From positions 186,001 to 250,000 of the forward strand of contig JAIPIH010000001.1 in assembly GCA_021734835.1 (NCBI GenBank): a stretch of DNA of 64,000 nt, in the 5' to 3' direction. A model generated the notes under the pieces. It saw nothing but the letters and a program-made list of their open reading frames with translations. It ran no database searches and had not been told where the DNA came from. The first letter of the stretch is position 1. Each line of letters starts with the position of its first letter. The DNA comes from Candidatus Cloacimonadota bacterium (GTDB lineage: Bacteria > Cloacimonadota > Cloacimonadia > Cloacimonadales > TCS61). This document shows, in pieces, positions 1 to 8,449 of this stretch. The position numbers and the translations under genes were made by a program.

Positions 1-1
1 T

Positions 2-547
2 GAGTTTGTTACACATGCCGGGATTAGAGTAAAAGATGTTTTATCCTCCGAGATCCAGCATATTCAACTGCCGGCATTAGATAAAAGACATGCAGAAATT
101 TTGAAGAACATGTTATCTGAAAGACCGAATGGAAATTATTTAAGTTATGAAGATCTGGTTTCCGGTAAAGGCTTACGCGATACTTTTAATACAATTTTAA
201 AATTAACAGGCAAAAAGCAGAATAAAGAAATAGAGGCATCAGATATAGCCTTAATGGCAGCTCAAGGATCGGATGAATATGCTATCGAAGCACTTGATAT
301 TTTTTACAGATGTGCCGGCAGGCTGATCCAGGCAATGGCTTTAATGGCTCAACCCTTCAACGGAATTTATCTGTGCGGTGCATCTACTATTAACAATACC
401 AAATTCATTCAGCAAAGCAATTTTGTGAAAGAACTGCATAACTGTTCCTTAAGAAAAAAGTTGCTATCTCAATTTCCTATTTATTTAATCAGCAAACCGG
501 ATATAAATATTACCGGTGGATTATGGGCAGGCAGGAATATTCTCTAA
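2..547 (+). CDS. glk: Glucokinase (Glk family), C-terminal part, 5' end outside window
   Basis: The reading frame is open to the left edge, so only the last ~181 residues are present. The C-terminal half of Glk-type glucokinase is recognisable: the segment with LSYEDLVSGKGL matches the family's 'vSxExvlSGxGL' region. It is followed by a helix with FYRCAGRLIQAMAL and the GIYLCGAST strand, equivalent to the 'GGVYIAGGI' element. Glucokinase phosphorylates glucose to glucose-6-phosphate in the cytoplasm. The ATP-binding N-terminus is not visible. The stop overlaps the start of the next gene by one base (TAATG), which suggests cotranscription. Confidence 0.8.
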   Translation, partial: EFVTHAGIRVKDVLSSEIQHIQLPALDKRHAEILKNMLSERPNGNYLSYEDLVSGKGLRDTFNTILKLTGKKQNKEIEASDIALMAAQGSDEYAIEALDIFYRCAGRLIQAMALMAQPFNGIYLCGASTINNTKFIQQSNFVKELHNCSLRKKLLSQFPIYLISKPDINITGGLWAGRNIL

Positions 548-1326
548 TGCAGTATGATCCTTTAAAAGATAAGTTTGCCGGAATAATTGATAATTTCCCA
601 TTTTTGAGGAAATTTTTTTATGCCTTACTGGATATGCTGCTGCTGCGTCAGTGGTATGTGAAAAAAGCGATTAAAAAGTATTTTCCCAGAAATAGGCCGA
701 TCAACTTTTACGATGCCGGTGCTGGTTATGGACAATATTCCTATTTTGTACTGAAATATTTCCCCCAGGCCAAAGTTCAGGCGGTCGACTTAAAAACGGA
801 TTACATGGCTTCTTTTTCGCGATACGCAAGATTAGTCGGCTGGCAGGATTTCAGGGTTCAGCAGGCAGATTTGACCGATTATATTCCAAAAGCCAGGTTC
901 GATCTGATCATAGCCATCGATATTCTGGAACATATAGAAGAAGATGAGAAAGTTCTGCAGAATTTCAGAAAAGTCCTGGCTGCAGGTGGGAAGCTGATAA
1001 TTTCCTCACCCAGCAATCTTGATGATTCCGCCAAATTCGTGGAAGAACACGTGCGCCCTGGTTATGATAAGGACGAGATCATTTCCAAACTGCAAAATGC
1101 CGGATTTAAGCTCGTTTCGTTTGACTATTCTTATGGCAGATTCGGTCATCTGGCCTGGCTGATGATATTGAGATTTCCCTTGAGTCTGCTGGGAATTTCT
1201 AAAACTTTCTGGCTGCTGCTGCCGGTTTATTACCTGATTTTCTATCCGGCTACAGCTCTGTTTATGTGGCTGGATTTAATTGGGAAGAATAAGATCGGAA
1301 CCGGCATAGTGGTAGTGGCGGAATAA
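547..1326 (+). CDS. Class I SAM-dependent methyltransferase
   Basis: A Rossmann-fold methyltransferase of about 259 residues. Motif I is visible as FYDAGAGYGQYS, the acidic end of strand 2 as AVDLK, and the motif IV/V region as DLIIAIDILEHIEED followed by LAAGGKLIISSPS. The C-terminal ~70 residues are hydrophobic (FPLSLLGISKTFWLLLPVYY) and could form one or two membrane-associated helices. The substrate cannot be told from sequence. The ATG at 547 is preferred because it overlaps the glk stop and has an AGGA about 11 bases upstream; an in-frame start at 523 would overlap glk by 25 bases. Confidence 0.75.
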   Translation: MQYDPLKDKFAGIIDNFPFLRKFFYALLDMLLLRQWYVKKAIKKYFPRNRPINFYDAGAGYGQYSYFVLKYFPQAKVQAVDLKTDYMASFSRYARLVGWQDFRVQQADLTDYIPKARFDLIIAIDILEHIEEDEKVLQNFRKVLAAGGKLIISSPSNLDDSAKFVEEHVRPGYDKDEIISKLQNAGFKLVSFDYSYGRFGHLAWLMILRFPLSLLGISKTFWLLLPVYYLIFYPATALFMWLDLIGKNKIGTGIVVVAE

Positions 1327-1394
1327 TTTTCTATGTGTACCGCCGGTAGCCCCCAGAGTTAATTTACTGGCCAGTTGTAAAAAAAAGAGCACCA

Positions 1395-1730
1395 CTAATT
1401 TGGTTTAATTACTTTGTCTGCTTTTGACATTATCAAAACAGTTTGGTCCATGCTTCCAATTTCACCTATTAAGAGATCGTCTCGTTTGTTATGAAAATCC
1501 AGGCATGTACCACAAGATGCTATTCTTGCTCCTTTTTGTTCCAAATCTCTTAGACTTTTTATTGCCACGCTACCTTCTGTTGTAAGATTAATTCCCGAAT
1601 TGACACAGCCAATTACATCTATATTAATATCTGATTTGGCTAAAGTGCGTAAAAAGGCTGCCATTAATTTTTTACCTAATTCCGGCTCCCCTTGCCCCAT
1701 CTTGTCTGAGTTTAAATATAAAAAAATCAT
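1395..1730 (-). CDS. YedF-type DsrE family protein, stand-alone C-terminal domain
   Basis: A 111-residue protein resembling the DsrE-like C-terminal half of the 'selenium metabolism protein YedF' family. It has the typical MGQGEPELGKKLM start, INLTTEGS in the middle and the paired-cysteine motif SCGTCLDF. In the usual ~200-residue YedF this domain follows a TusA/SirA domain, which is missing here. The function is unproven even for the full family; a role in handling reactive sulfur or selenium is an inference from the fold and the CxxC. A GGAG lies 7 bases before the ATG. It stands alone, convergent with the upstream methyltransferase. Confidence 0.7.
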   Translation of the reverse strand: MIFLYLNSDKMGQGEPELGKKLMAAFLRTLAKSDINIDVIGCVNSGINLTTEGSVAIKSLRDLEQKGARIASCGTCLDFHNKRDDLLIGEIGSMDQTVLIMSKADKVIKPN

Positions 1731-1923
1731 AATTTACTCCAATAATTGTTCGTACAAATTTAAACAAAAAATCAAATTCAACAGCCTCAGCTGTCTAACA
1801 GAAGATTTTGAGTACTATTGGAACAGCCAGATGCAGCAAGCTGCCTATCCCAGATTACCTATTTATCATTTATAACTTATACATTTCTCACTGTCAATTT
1901 TAGAGCAGATTTTGTATAGTTTT

Positions 1924-1946
1924 CTGTCAAATCTTTTGTAATATTG
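1924..1946. repeat. Copy 1 of a 23-bp AT-rich motif (TCAAATnTTTTGTAATAT core)
   Basis: The motif reads CTG-TCAAATCTTTTGTAATAT-TG. It differs by one base from 10828-10850 and more distantly resembles 11231-11253. It lies in the 292-base gap upstream of the minus-strand YedF-like gene. The gap also holds a perfect 14-base palindrome (TTTCAAGCTTGAAA, 2005-2018) and nothing else I recognise. Read on the minus strand the motif ends in TTTGACAG, which could include a -35 element. Function unknown. Confidence 0.4.
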
Positions 1947-2022
1947 ATGTTTTTGAGTATTGAATATATATTGTTCCATTATAATCCTAAATGACTGCAT
2001 CAATTTTCAAGCTTGAAACCGA

Positions 2023-2217
2023 TTAACCTTTTTTAAGTAATTGGTTTCCCAAAGGTGCCCATATAAATAAAAAGTGAAAAATTATACCCCCAATAATAAT
2101 AAGATTAATGTCTCCTTTATACTGTGTACCTTTTAAAATAGCAGCACATCCAATAAGTACTGCTCCCCAAATAATAGCACTTGCTATGATCAAGTAGCCA
2201 AGTTTACCCTTTTTCAT
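2023..2217 (-). CDS. Small two-helix membrane protein, unknown function
   Basis: A 64-residue protein with two predicted membrane helices: LIIASAIIWGAVLIGCAAIL and INLIIIGGIIFHFLFIW. The loop between them is short and polar, and basic residues lie at both ends. I do not recognise a family. The start at 2217 is chosen over an in-frame ATG 27 bases further upstream because a strong GGAGG (2226-2230) sits 8 bases before it. It is the first gene downstream of the signalling block but is separated from it by ~145 bases. Confidence 0.6.
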   Translation of the reverse strand: MKKGKLGYLIIASAIIWGAVLIGCAAILKGTQYKGDINLIIIGGIIFHFLFIWAPLGNQLLKKG

Positions 2218-2362
2218 AATAAAGACCTCCGAATTATTTAACATTTATTTCATACTGTTCTACTATTGACTTGTGAGCAAGGCAGCGTTTATTAAAGTAA
2301 TACATTTTCAATTAAGCATTGAGCAGAATTTTGAAAACAAGAATTTTCGATATTTCATTAAC

Positions 2363-2740
2363 CTACTTTAGCTTTTCTTTAAAATATTCTTTAATGATAG
2401 GACTAATAAATTCTGCCTCAATTGGTTTAACAAAATAACTGATTGGATCAAGTTTATTTGCTCTTTCAGTGTATTCAGTCCTTGAGTATCCCGACATAAA
2501 TATAACCGGGATCAATTGCTCTTCCCTGATAATTTCCATTGTTTCAATCCCATCTCTATCACCTTGCAGATTTATATCCATCAGAATTAGATCGGGTTTT
2601 TCTTCGAGAGCTTTTTGAATAGCATCGTTTCCGTTCGCCACAAAACCGCAAATCTCAAAACCTTCTAATTCCAACTCCATGCTGAGATAGCGAGCAATTA
2701 TAGCTTCATCTTCGACCAGTAAGATCTTGATTTTTTCCAT
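2363..2740 (-). CDS. Single-domain response regulator (receiver only)
   Basis: A CheY-like receiver domain of 125 residues with no output domain. The acidic pocket is E10/D11, the phosphoacceptor is D55 (LILMDI), the switch Ser is S83 (FMSGYS) and the conserved Lys is K105 (YFVKP). Its start codon overlaps the stop of the upstream hybrid kinase (TAATG), so the two are almost certainly cotranscribed and probably cognate. The IREEQLIPVIFMSGY segment is typical of receivers partnered with HisKA_2-type kinases. Confidence 0.9.
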   Translation of the reverse strand: MEKIKILLVEDEAIIARYLSMELELEGFEICGFVANGNDAIQKALEEKPDLILMDINLQGDRDGIETMEIIREEQLIPVIFMSGYSRTEYTERANKLDPISYFVKPIEAEFISPIIKEYFKEKLK

Positions 2741-4938
2741 TAAATCCTCACTTTTTTAACATCATGTTGGAAGCTAATACGCCAAAGAAGGCCATTTTTA
2801 CTAAGATATGAAATTTCACCATTCATTTGAAATTCAATAAGAGTGAAAACATTTTGCAAACCCATCGAAGCAGATTTACGCAGATTGAGATTTTGCGCTA
2901 TTCCCACACCGTTATCTGCCAGTTCCAACACAACTTTCTTTTCATTATCTTCAAATAAGTTCAGTTTGATTATTCCTTTCCCTCCCTTTGGAAATGCATG
3001 TTTAAAAACATTGGAGATCAATTCTGTAATAACCAGACTTAGCGGTATTGCAGTATCAATGTTTACAAAAACCTTTTGCAGATTGAACTTCAGTTCGATA
3101 TTGGTTCCTTTGATCCGATAGCTTTTTTGTAAATTACGAGCAACTTCAGAGATAAATTCTTTCAAGTTAATTGAAGAAAGATCTTGAGCTTCGTAGAGCT
3201 TCTGATGCACCAATGCCATAGAATTGATCTTAGTGATCACTTCCTGATAGGAATTATGTAGTTGCTTGTTACCAAGATGACGCGCCTGCAGTTTCAGCAT
3301 GGAAGCGATCACCTGCATATTATTTTTTGTACGGTGATAAAGTTCTTTTAGTAGTATATTTTTTTCAATCAAGCTTTTTTCAATCTTTTCTTCGATCAAT
3401 TTACGCTCGGTGATATTGGCATTGAACCCGTACCAGGTGATGCTGCCGTCAGGTAATTTTTCAGGTGTGGAATTGGATAAGATCCATTGATCCGGTCTAC
3501 CGGGAATTTGCACTCGAAACTCACAAGTAAAATTGGATAAATGTTTAGCAGAATATTCAATGTCGTTAATAACTCGAGCCTGATCTTCAGGATGAAGTAC
3601 CTTGGCAATGGGAGAAAAATCATCTATAACATCTTCTGGCATGCAACCGAATATATTCTTAATACCTTCTGAGGCAATCGGAACGCAATAGCGTCCGTCG
3701 GTTCTTCTGGTAAATTGAAAAATTAAATCGGGTACATTTTTAGAAAGCTTTCTGAACTGGATATCTTTTTCACGAATCTTATTTTCCACCAGTTTACGCT
3801 CGGTGATATTTCTAGCTACTATTTGGAAGCCTTTGAGCTTACCTTTTTCAGATATGGAAGAAGTACCGCATTCAAAAGGAATTATCTGCCCTGTTTTATC
3901 TATTAGGCTAACTTCAAAGGTTGATTTGTATTTTTTGCCCACCAGTCTTTCTTGAAGAATATTCAATGCAAATTTTCCAGAGTCTTCAGTAAGAAGTGTC
4001 TTGATATTTTTGCCTATCACCTCATCCTCTTTGAAGCCTGTTTCTTCCTCGATGCTGCGGCTGATATAAGTGATGGTTCCCTGCAGATCAATCACCACGA
4101 TCAGATCTGAAGTATTTTCTGCTAAACTTCTGTATTTGATTTCGCTTGCTTTCATCGCTTCTTCTGCCCGTTTACGCTCCGTGATGTCAGTCAATAATCC
4201 TACTGAACCAACAACATCTCCGTTATCATTTTTTACAGCAGAACCGCTGATATTGAGCCAGATTATCTCACCGGATTTTTTTCTGCCTTTTATTTCGTAT
4301 TTTTCATACGGGATTTCTGATCGTAATGAATTTTTCTCTTTAATAAAATCATGGTCTACACTGAGAAATAGTGTCTTATAGCCGAACTTTCCAATCAATT
4401 CATCTTCTCTGTAGCCGAATATATCACACAATGCCTGATTAACATAGAGGATGCGATCGTTATTAGCTACTTGCATTAAACCTTCATTTAGGTTTCTCAC
4501 CAGTAAACGGTATTTCTTTTCACTCTTGTTAAGATCTTGCAGGGCTTGTTTTTTTGCTTTATGGGTAAGATGTTTTTCCAGTACCTCTTTTACAGCAAAA
4601 GGTAAACGGCGGATCTTTTCTTTTATCACATAATCGTCAGCTCCGGCTTTCATGCAGGTAACAGCAGTTTCTTCATTCATCGAACCAGTCAGTATGATCA
4701 AGGGTATGTAATCTATTCTTGAGCGAGTGATTTTTAAAGCTCTCATACCATCGAATTTTGGCATGGAATAATCAGAAATGATAAGATCTGGCCGGAATTC
4801 TGTAAGCGCTTTTTTGAACTCCTCTTCAGTATCAACTACTTTATGTTCGAATTTTATACCTTCTTTGGAAATTTCACGCTGAGCTATTTCCACATCGGTG
4901 AGAAGATCTTCCACAAAAAGGATCTTTAAATTTTTCAA
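2740..4938 (-). CDS. Cytoplasmic receiver-PAS-PAS-PAS HisKA_2 histidine kinase
   Basis: A 732-residue multidomain sensor with no signal peptide or membrane segment. A receiver domain (~1-120) has phosphoacceptor D56 (LIISDYSMP). Three PAS/PAC units follow (~145-265, 270-385, 395-515), each ending in a DITER(K) or NITERK motif. The dimerisation domain is HisKA_2 type, with the His in LKELYHRTKNNMQ. The ATPase domain shows the N box (ELISNVFKHAF) and G box (ADNGVGI). The start is a TTG with GAGGT 5 bases upstream. The N-terminal receiver suggests it takes input from another kinase before passing phosphate to the overlapping single-domain regulator. Confidence 0.88.
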   Translation of the reverse strand: MKNLKILFVEDLLTDVEIAQREISKEGIKFEHKVVDTEEEFKKALTEFRPDLIISDYSMPKFDGMRALKITRSRIDYIPLIILTGSMNEETAVTCMKAGADDYVIKEKIRRLPFAVKEVLEKHLTHKAKKQALQDLNKSEKKYRLLVRNLNEGLMQVANNDRILYVNQALCDIFGYREDELIGKFGYKTLFLSVDHDFIKEKNSLRSEIPYEKYEIKGRKKSGEIIWLNISGSAVKNDNGDVVGSVGLLTDITERKRAEEAMKASEIKYRSLAENTSDLIVVIDLQGTITYISRSIEEETGFKEDEVIGKNIKTLLTEDSGKFALNILQERLVGKKYKSTFEVSLIDKTGQIIPFECGTSSISEKGKLKGFQIVARNITERKLVENKIREKDIQFRKLSKNVPDLIFQFTRRTDGRYCVPIASEGIKNIFGCMPEDVIDDFSPIAKVLHPEDQARVINDIEYSAKHLSNFTCEFRVQIPGRPDQWILSNSTPEKLPDGSITWYGFNANITERKLIEEKIEKSLIEKNILLKELYHRTKNNMQVIASMLKLQARHLGNKQLHNSYQEVITKINSMALVHQKLYEAQDLSSINLKEFISEVARNLQKSYRIKGTNIELKFNLQKVFVNIDTAIPLSLVITELISNVFKHAFPKGGKGIIKLNLFEDNEKKVVLELADNGVGIAQNLNLRKSASMGLQNVFTLIEFQMNGEISYLSKNGLLWRISFQHDVKKVRI

Positions 4939-4980
4939 TTTTTACCTCATTAATTATCCGATCACGATAAATGCTAACAC

Positions 4981-5017
4981 TCATCCTTCGATAAGTTCTT
5001 GCGAACACTCAGGATGA
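4981..5017. repeat. Palindromic repeat, copy A
   Basis: Ends are the perfect inverted pair TCATCCT / AGGATGA. The extended ends TCATCCTTCGATA and ACTCAGGATGA are identical to copy C at 5443-5489, while the inner stem differs (GTTC-TTGC-GAAC here). Both copies are followed by yAATAAAATAwTTTTT. Identical ends with different inner stems indicate a repeat family, not two unrelated terminators. Located between the hybrid kinase and the GIY-YIG gene. Confidence 0.75.
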
Positions 5018-5053
5018 CAATAAAATATTTTTTTATTATAATTTTTTTTGCAC

Positions 5054-5103
5054 TGTCACACTGAGTAGCCTGCTGCTGGCAGCAGGTTTATCGAAGTGCG
5101 ACA
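5054..5103. repeat. Palindromic repeat, copy B (inverted relative to A and C)
   Basis: A 50-base hairpin. The outer arms TGTCACACT / AGTGCGACA carry one mismatch, and the inner stem CCTGCTGC-TG-GCAGCAGG is perfect. On the minus strand it carries the same TTCGATA and ACTCAG blocks as copies A and C, in opposite orientation and with different outermost bases. It ends 8 bases before the stop of the GIY-YIG gene. There is no T-run on the minus strand, so it does not look like that gene's terminator. Confidence 0.7.
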
Positions 5104-5111
5104 ATGTAGCA

Positions 5112-5405
5112 TTATTTTTTCCATTTCTTTTTGGCCAATTTTTTCAATAATAAGAAATCTCCGTTGATCAATGCCTCTTTCTTGGCTCTTGTCCAGCCTT
5201 TGATTTGGCGTTCTGCTGAAATTGCTTCGTAAACATCGTTAAAATAATCCGAAAATACCAATTTTATAGGGCGTCTCTGCCTAGTGTAGCCTGGAAAATC
5301 TCCGATCTGATGTTGTGAGATTCTTGATTCAATGTCTGAAGTTGAGCCAGTATAATAACTCCCGTCAGAGCATTTCAATATATACACCCAATACGTTTTG
5401 CTCAT
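5112..5405 (-). CDS. GIY-YIG nuclease family protein (UPF0213/YhbQ-like)
   Basis: A 97-residue stand-alone GIY-YIG domain: YWVYILKCSDGSYYTGST supplies the paired Tyr motifs. The Arg of ESRISQH and the Glu of SAERQIKGW are at the expected catalytic and metal-binding positions. GYTRQRRPIKLVF and RAKKEALI are family signatures. The family cuts DNA in homing enzymes; the role of the short stand-alone forms is unclear. AAGGA lies 8 bases before the ATG. It is bracketed by palindromic repeats (ending 8 bases downstream, beginning 37 bases upstream) and interrupts an otherwise pure signalling block, which suggests insertion as a unit. Confidence 0.85.
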   Translation of the reverse strand: MSKTYWVYILKCSDGSYYTGSTSDIESRISQHQIGDFPGYTRQRRPIKLVFSDYFNDVYEAISAERQIKGWTRAKKEALINGDFLLLKKLAKKKWKK

Positions 5406-5442
5406 TAAAAAATTCCTTTAAAACTTACTATAAAGTTCGAGC

Positions 5443-5489
5443 TCATCCTTCGATACGTCTCCGGCGTTGCCGAAGACTACTCAGGATGA
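5443..5489. repeat. Palindromic repeat, copy C
   Basis: Same ends and orientation as copy A (TCATCCTTCGATA ... ACTCAGGATGA). The inner stem here is GTCT-C-CGGC-GTT-GCCG-A-AGAC. It lies upstream of the GIY-YIG start codon and downstream of the Rcp1-like regulator. With copies A and B it frames the nuclease gene. Confidence 0.75.
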
Positions 5490-5503
5490 TAATAAAATAA
5501 TTT

Positions 5504-5944
5504 TTAAAACTGTTGATTCAGTAACAACCAATATAATCCGATTTCCCTGACAGCATCAACAAAGTTATCAAAATCTACTGGTTTGACAATATAGCTGTTT
5601 ACTCCCAAAGTATAAGTTTCCAGAATATCACTTTCTTCCTGAGAAGAAGTAAGCACAATAACAGGAATAATTTTTTTCTCCGGATCATTCTTAAGAATGC
5701 GCAACACTTCTTTGCCGTCAACTTTAGGCAGTTTAAGATCCAACAGAATTATCTTGGGATGGTGATCAGGACATTTATCAGCATACTTTCCACGGGAGTA
5801 GAGGTAATCCAGTGCTTCTTCACCATCACCTACTATTAACACTTCATTACTGAGATTATTTTGTTTCAATGCTCTTAATGCCATTTCAGCATCGTTGGGA
5901 TTATCTTCAACTAGGAGAATTTCGATATCACTCAGATTATCCAT
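5504..5944 (-). CDS. Single-domain response regulator, Rcp1-like
   Basis: A 146-residue receiver-only protein. The acidic pair is in LVEDNPND, the phosphoacceptor is D69 (IILLDLKLPKVDG), the switch Thr is in VIVLTSS, and the Lys is in YIVKP. The long insert after helix 2 (YSRGKYADKCPDHHP) is typical of the Rcp1 class that partners PAS/phytochrome-type kinases. AGGAG lies 7 bases before the ATG. It lies directly downstream of the periplasmic-sensing kinase at 6126-8297, its likely partner. Confidence 0.88.
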   Translation of the reverse strand: MDNLSDIEILLVEDNPNDAEMALRALKQNNLSNEVLIVGDGEEALDYLYSRGKYADKCPDHHPKIILLDLKLPKVDGKEVLRILKNDPEKKIIPVIVLTSSQEESDILETYTLGVNSYIVKPVDFDNFVDAVREIGLYWLLLNQQF

Positions 5945-6125
5945 TTTAGGCTCCTTCTATTCAATTTACTATAATAATATCTTCGATAATTTAATTCAAA
6001 TATTTTTACTAGAAGTACTGTAGTATTTTGATTACGGAACTTACGAATGCAGGCTTCTTTACATTCAATATTCATGATAGTTTGCTCTGAAGTAGAGGGA
6101 ATAAACTGCTGCAGTTCTCAATTTA

Positions 6126-8297
6126 TTAATCTCCCGGATTTTCCTGTTTTGGTAATGAAAAATAAAAAGTAGCTCCCTCATCAACTTTGCCTTCTGCCCA
6201 TACTTTGCCACCATGACGCTTGATAATTCTTTTCACAATGGCTAATCCAACTCCGGTACCTTCAAATTCATCCTCTTTATGTAATCTTTGAAAAACTTTG
6301 AATAATTTATCTATGTATTTGTTATCAAACCCTACGCCATGGTCTTTTATGTAATATATTATTTCCTTCTTATTTTCGGTGGCCCCGATCTCTATTTTTT
6401 TTATTTCAGATTTACTACTATATTTAAGTGAATTGCTAATAAGATTTTGCCAAACCTGTTTTATCAAAGTAATATCACAGAAGGCATTTGGGATTTCTTT
6501 AATTTTCATTTTGAATTGTTTTTTCTCCTGGTCATCAGCAATTTCCAGATATATTGATTCAGCTACTGCTCCCATATCAACTTCGGTTTTAGCGATATCA
6601 GAGCGAAAGATTCTGGATAGATTGAGCAGATCCAAAATCAATTTATCCATCTTAGCAGCATTTGTTCTAATAACATTGATAAATCTTTTACCTTCCGCAT
6701 CCAATTTTTCGGCATAATCGTTAAAGAGGAATTTTCCAAAACCATCAATAGCCCGCAGTGGTGCTCTCAGATCATGAGATACTGAATAAGCAAAAGCCTC
6801 TAATTCTTCATTAGAATCAACTAATTTACGGCGTTCTTCATGCAATTCAGCAGTTATATTGTTAAGATCTTCAATTATATATAGCATTGCTTTTTCACTT
6901 TTGGAAAGTTTTTCGACTTTTTCCTGAAGCTGGGCTGTCCTTTTAGCTACTGTATTTTCTAGTTTATCTTTCATTTTTTGCAGTTCTTCTAAAGCATGTT
7001 TACGTTCAGTGACGTCTAAAAAAGTTCCTTCGATCCTGATAGGATTACCTGTGTTATCTTTTATAATGCGAGAATTAACCATAACGACAATTTCTGCACC
7101 ATCTGCTTTTTTTGCTTTGATCTCATAATTTTTGATGATACCATTTTGCAGAATTTCATTTACATAAATTTCCCTTTCCTTAGGGTTTTGCCAGAAATCC
7201 GGAAGATTCTTCCCGGTATAATCATTATCTGGTTCCAGATTTAGGATATTGGTAAATTCATTATTATAATCTATCAAGATCCCATCTAGAGTGACACTGT
7301 AAAAACCTTCCAAAAGATTCATGATCATCCCATGATATTTTTCTTCGTTTATTTTTAAATCTTTTAGAGTGCTTTTATGTTGAATAATTTCATTGTTTAG
7401 AACTCTGGTTTTATTTCTTACTTCTCTGCGCAGCAGGAAAATATTTCCTACGGCAATAATGATCAATACAGGAATGAGTATAAATAATAGATAGCGTAAA
7501 ATATGGCTGAAACTAATCTTCTCTTTTATGGAAGGTCCGAACCATTTATTACGAATGTTCTCAAAAGTGTCATTTGCGATTACGATTGAAAGCCCCTCAT
7601 TAAGGCGATTTAGTAATTGCATATCTCCTTTCTGAACAGCGAAACAGAAATCCTGTCTATATTGAGGTATGTGAAAATCTAGAGGGATGATATTCTTAAT
7701 ACCAATTTTTTTAAGTAATTCAATACCCATCACCCTTTGTGTTATAACAGCATCGTATTCACCATTTGCCAAAGTTATAAATGCTTCTTCAAATGTAGCT
7801 GTTGTCACAATATTGTCAGAGATGTTTTCACGGCGTACGAATTCTTCTGCATTATCGCCTTTCATCAGGACAATGCTTTTCTCTTTAAGATCATTTAAAG
7901 AATTAATATCTTTAGTACCTTTTAGCACAAACACTGCTCCGTGCAGAGAGAGATATGGCATGGTAAAATCATATAGATTTTCTCGTTCAGGAGTTCTGCC
8001 CACAAAAGGTAGTGCATCTACCTTTCCTTCTGCCAGGTCTTGTTTGATCTGCTCCCAGATACCAATTTTGATATTTACATCTAAACCGGCAGCTTTAGCT
8101 GCAGAGAGGAAAAGATCGATGGAAAATCCGGCTGCTTCACCATTTTCATCCACAAAACAGTAGGGCGGGTAATCCGGCTCTGAAGCTATTGAGATAGTAT
8201 CTTTTACAGCTTGCAAAGGTGTTTGATCAGCGCAGATGAACATAACTGAAAGTAACATTGTCATAGTAAAAAAAAGTTTAAGAAAATTTTTAGTCAT
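6126..8297 (-). CDS. Membrane histidine kinase with periplasmic SBP_bac_3 sensor and PAS domain
   Basis: 723 residues. The N-terminal hydrophobic stretch (LKLFFTMTMLLSVMFICA) acts as signal or anchor. A solute-binding-protein family 3 domain follows (~35-255; starts IASEPDYPPYCFVDENGE), then a membrane helix (LLFILIPVLIIIAVGNIFLL), a PAS/PAC domain (~320-435) and a long coil. HisKA has SHDLRAPLRAIDGFG with the phosphorylated His. HATPase_c has ISNSLKYS, DHGVGFD and GTGVGLAIVKRI. It probably binds an amino acid or similar small ligand in the periplasm and signals to the receiver gene downstream. GGAG lies 6 bases upstream of the start. Confidence 0.9.
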   Translation of the reverse strand: MTKNFLKLFFTMTMLLSVMFICADQTPLQAVKDTISIASEPDYPPYCFVDENGEAAGFSIDLFLSAAKAAGLDVNIKIGIWEQIKQDLAEGKVDALPFVGRTPERENLYDFTMPYLSLHGAVFVLKGTKDINSLNDLKEKSIVLMKGDNAEEFVRRENISDNIVTTATFEEAFITLANGEYDAVITQRVMGIELLKKIGIKNIIPLDFHIPQYRQDFCFAVQKGDMQLLNRLNEGLSIVIANDTFENIRNKWFGPSIKEKISFSHILRYLLFILIPVLIIIAVGNIFLLRREVRNKTRVLNNEIIQHKSTLKDLKINEEKYHGMIMNLLEGFYSVTLDGILIDYNNEFTNILNLEPDNDYTGKNLPDFWQNPKEREIYVNEILQNGIIKNYEIKAKKADGAEIVVMVNSRIIKDNTGNPIRIEGTFLDVTERKHALEELQKMKDKLENTVAKRTAQLQEKVEKLSKSEKAMLYIIEDLNNITAELHEERRKLVDSNEELEAFAYSVSHDLRAPLRAIDGFGKFLFNDYAEKLDAEGKRFINVIRTNAAKMDKLILDLLNLSRIFRSDIAKTEVDMGAVAESIYLEIADDQEKKQFKMKIKEIPNAFCDITLIKQVWQNLISNSLKYSSKSEIKKIEIGATENKKEIIYYIKDHGVGFDNKYIDKLFKVFQRLHKEDEFEGTGVGLAIVKRIIKRHGGKVWAEGKVDEGATFYFSLPKQENPGD

Positions 8298-8449
8298 GAA
8301 CTACTCCGAAATGATCAAGATTGTGAGAGGACCGGATTAATGTATTAGAATTAATGTAGATCAATTTTAGCGAAAACCTACGAGATTTAATTACGAATAA
8401 TTTCAATATTATCTCCCGAAAATAATTGTGAAATTAGGTATTCAAGTAA

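Noticed and set aside
1600-1875. 91-codon plus-strand open frame
   Set aside because: Half of it is antisense to the YedF-like gene; the rest shows no SD or family pattern.
2005-2018. 14-base palindrome TTTCAAGCTTGAAA as terminator of the small membrane protein gene
   Set aside because: No loop and no T-run; probably a chance palindrome or a small protein-binding site.
5054-5103. Palindrome B as an ordinary terminator of the GIY-YIG gene
   Set aside because: On the minus strand it is followed by A-rich sequence, not T-rich, and it shares blocks with copies A and C.
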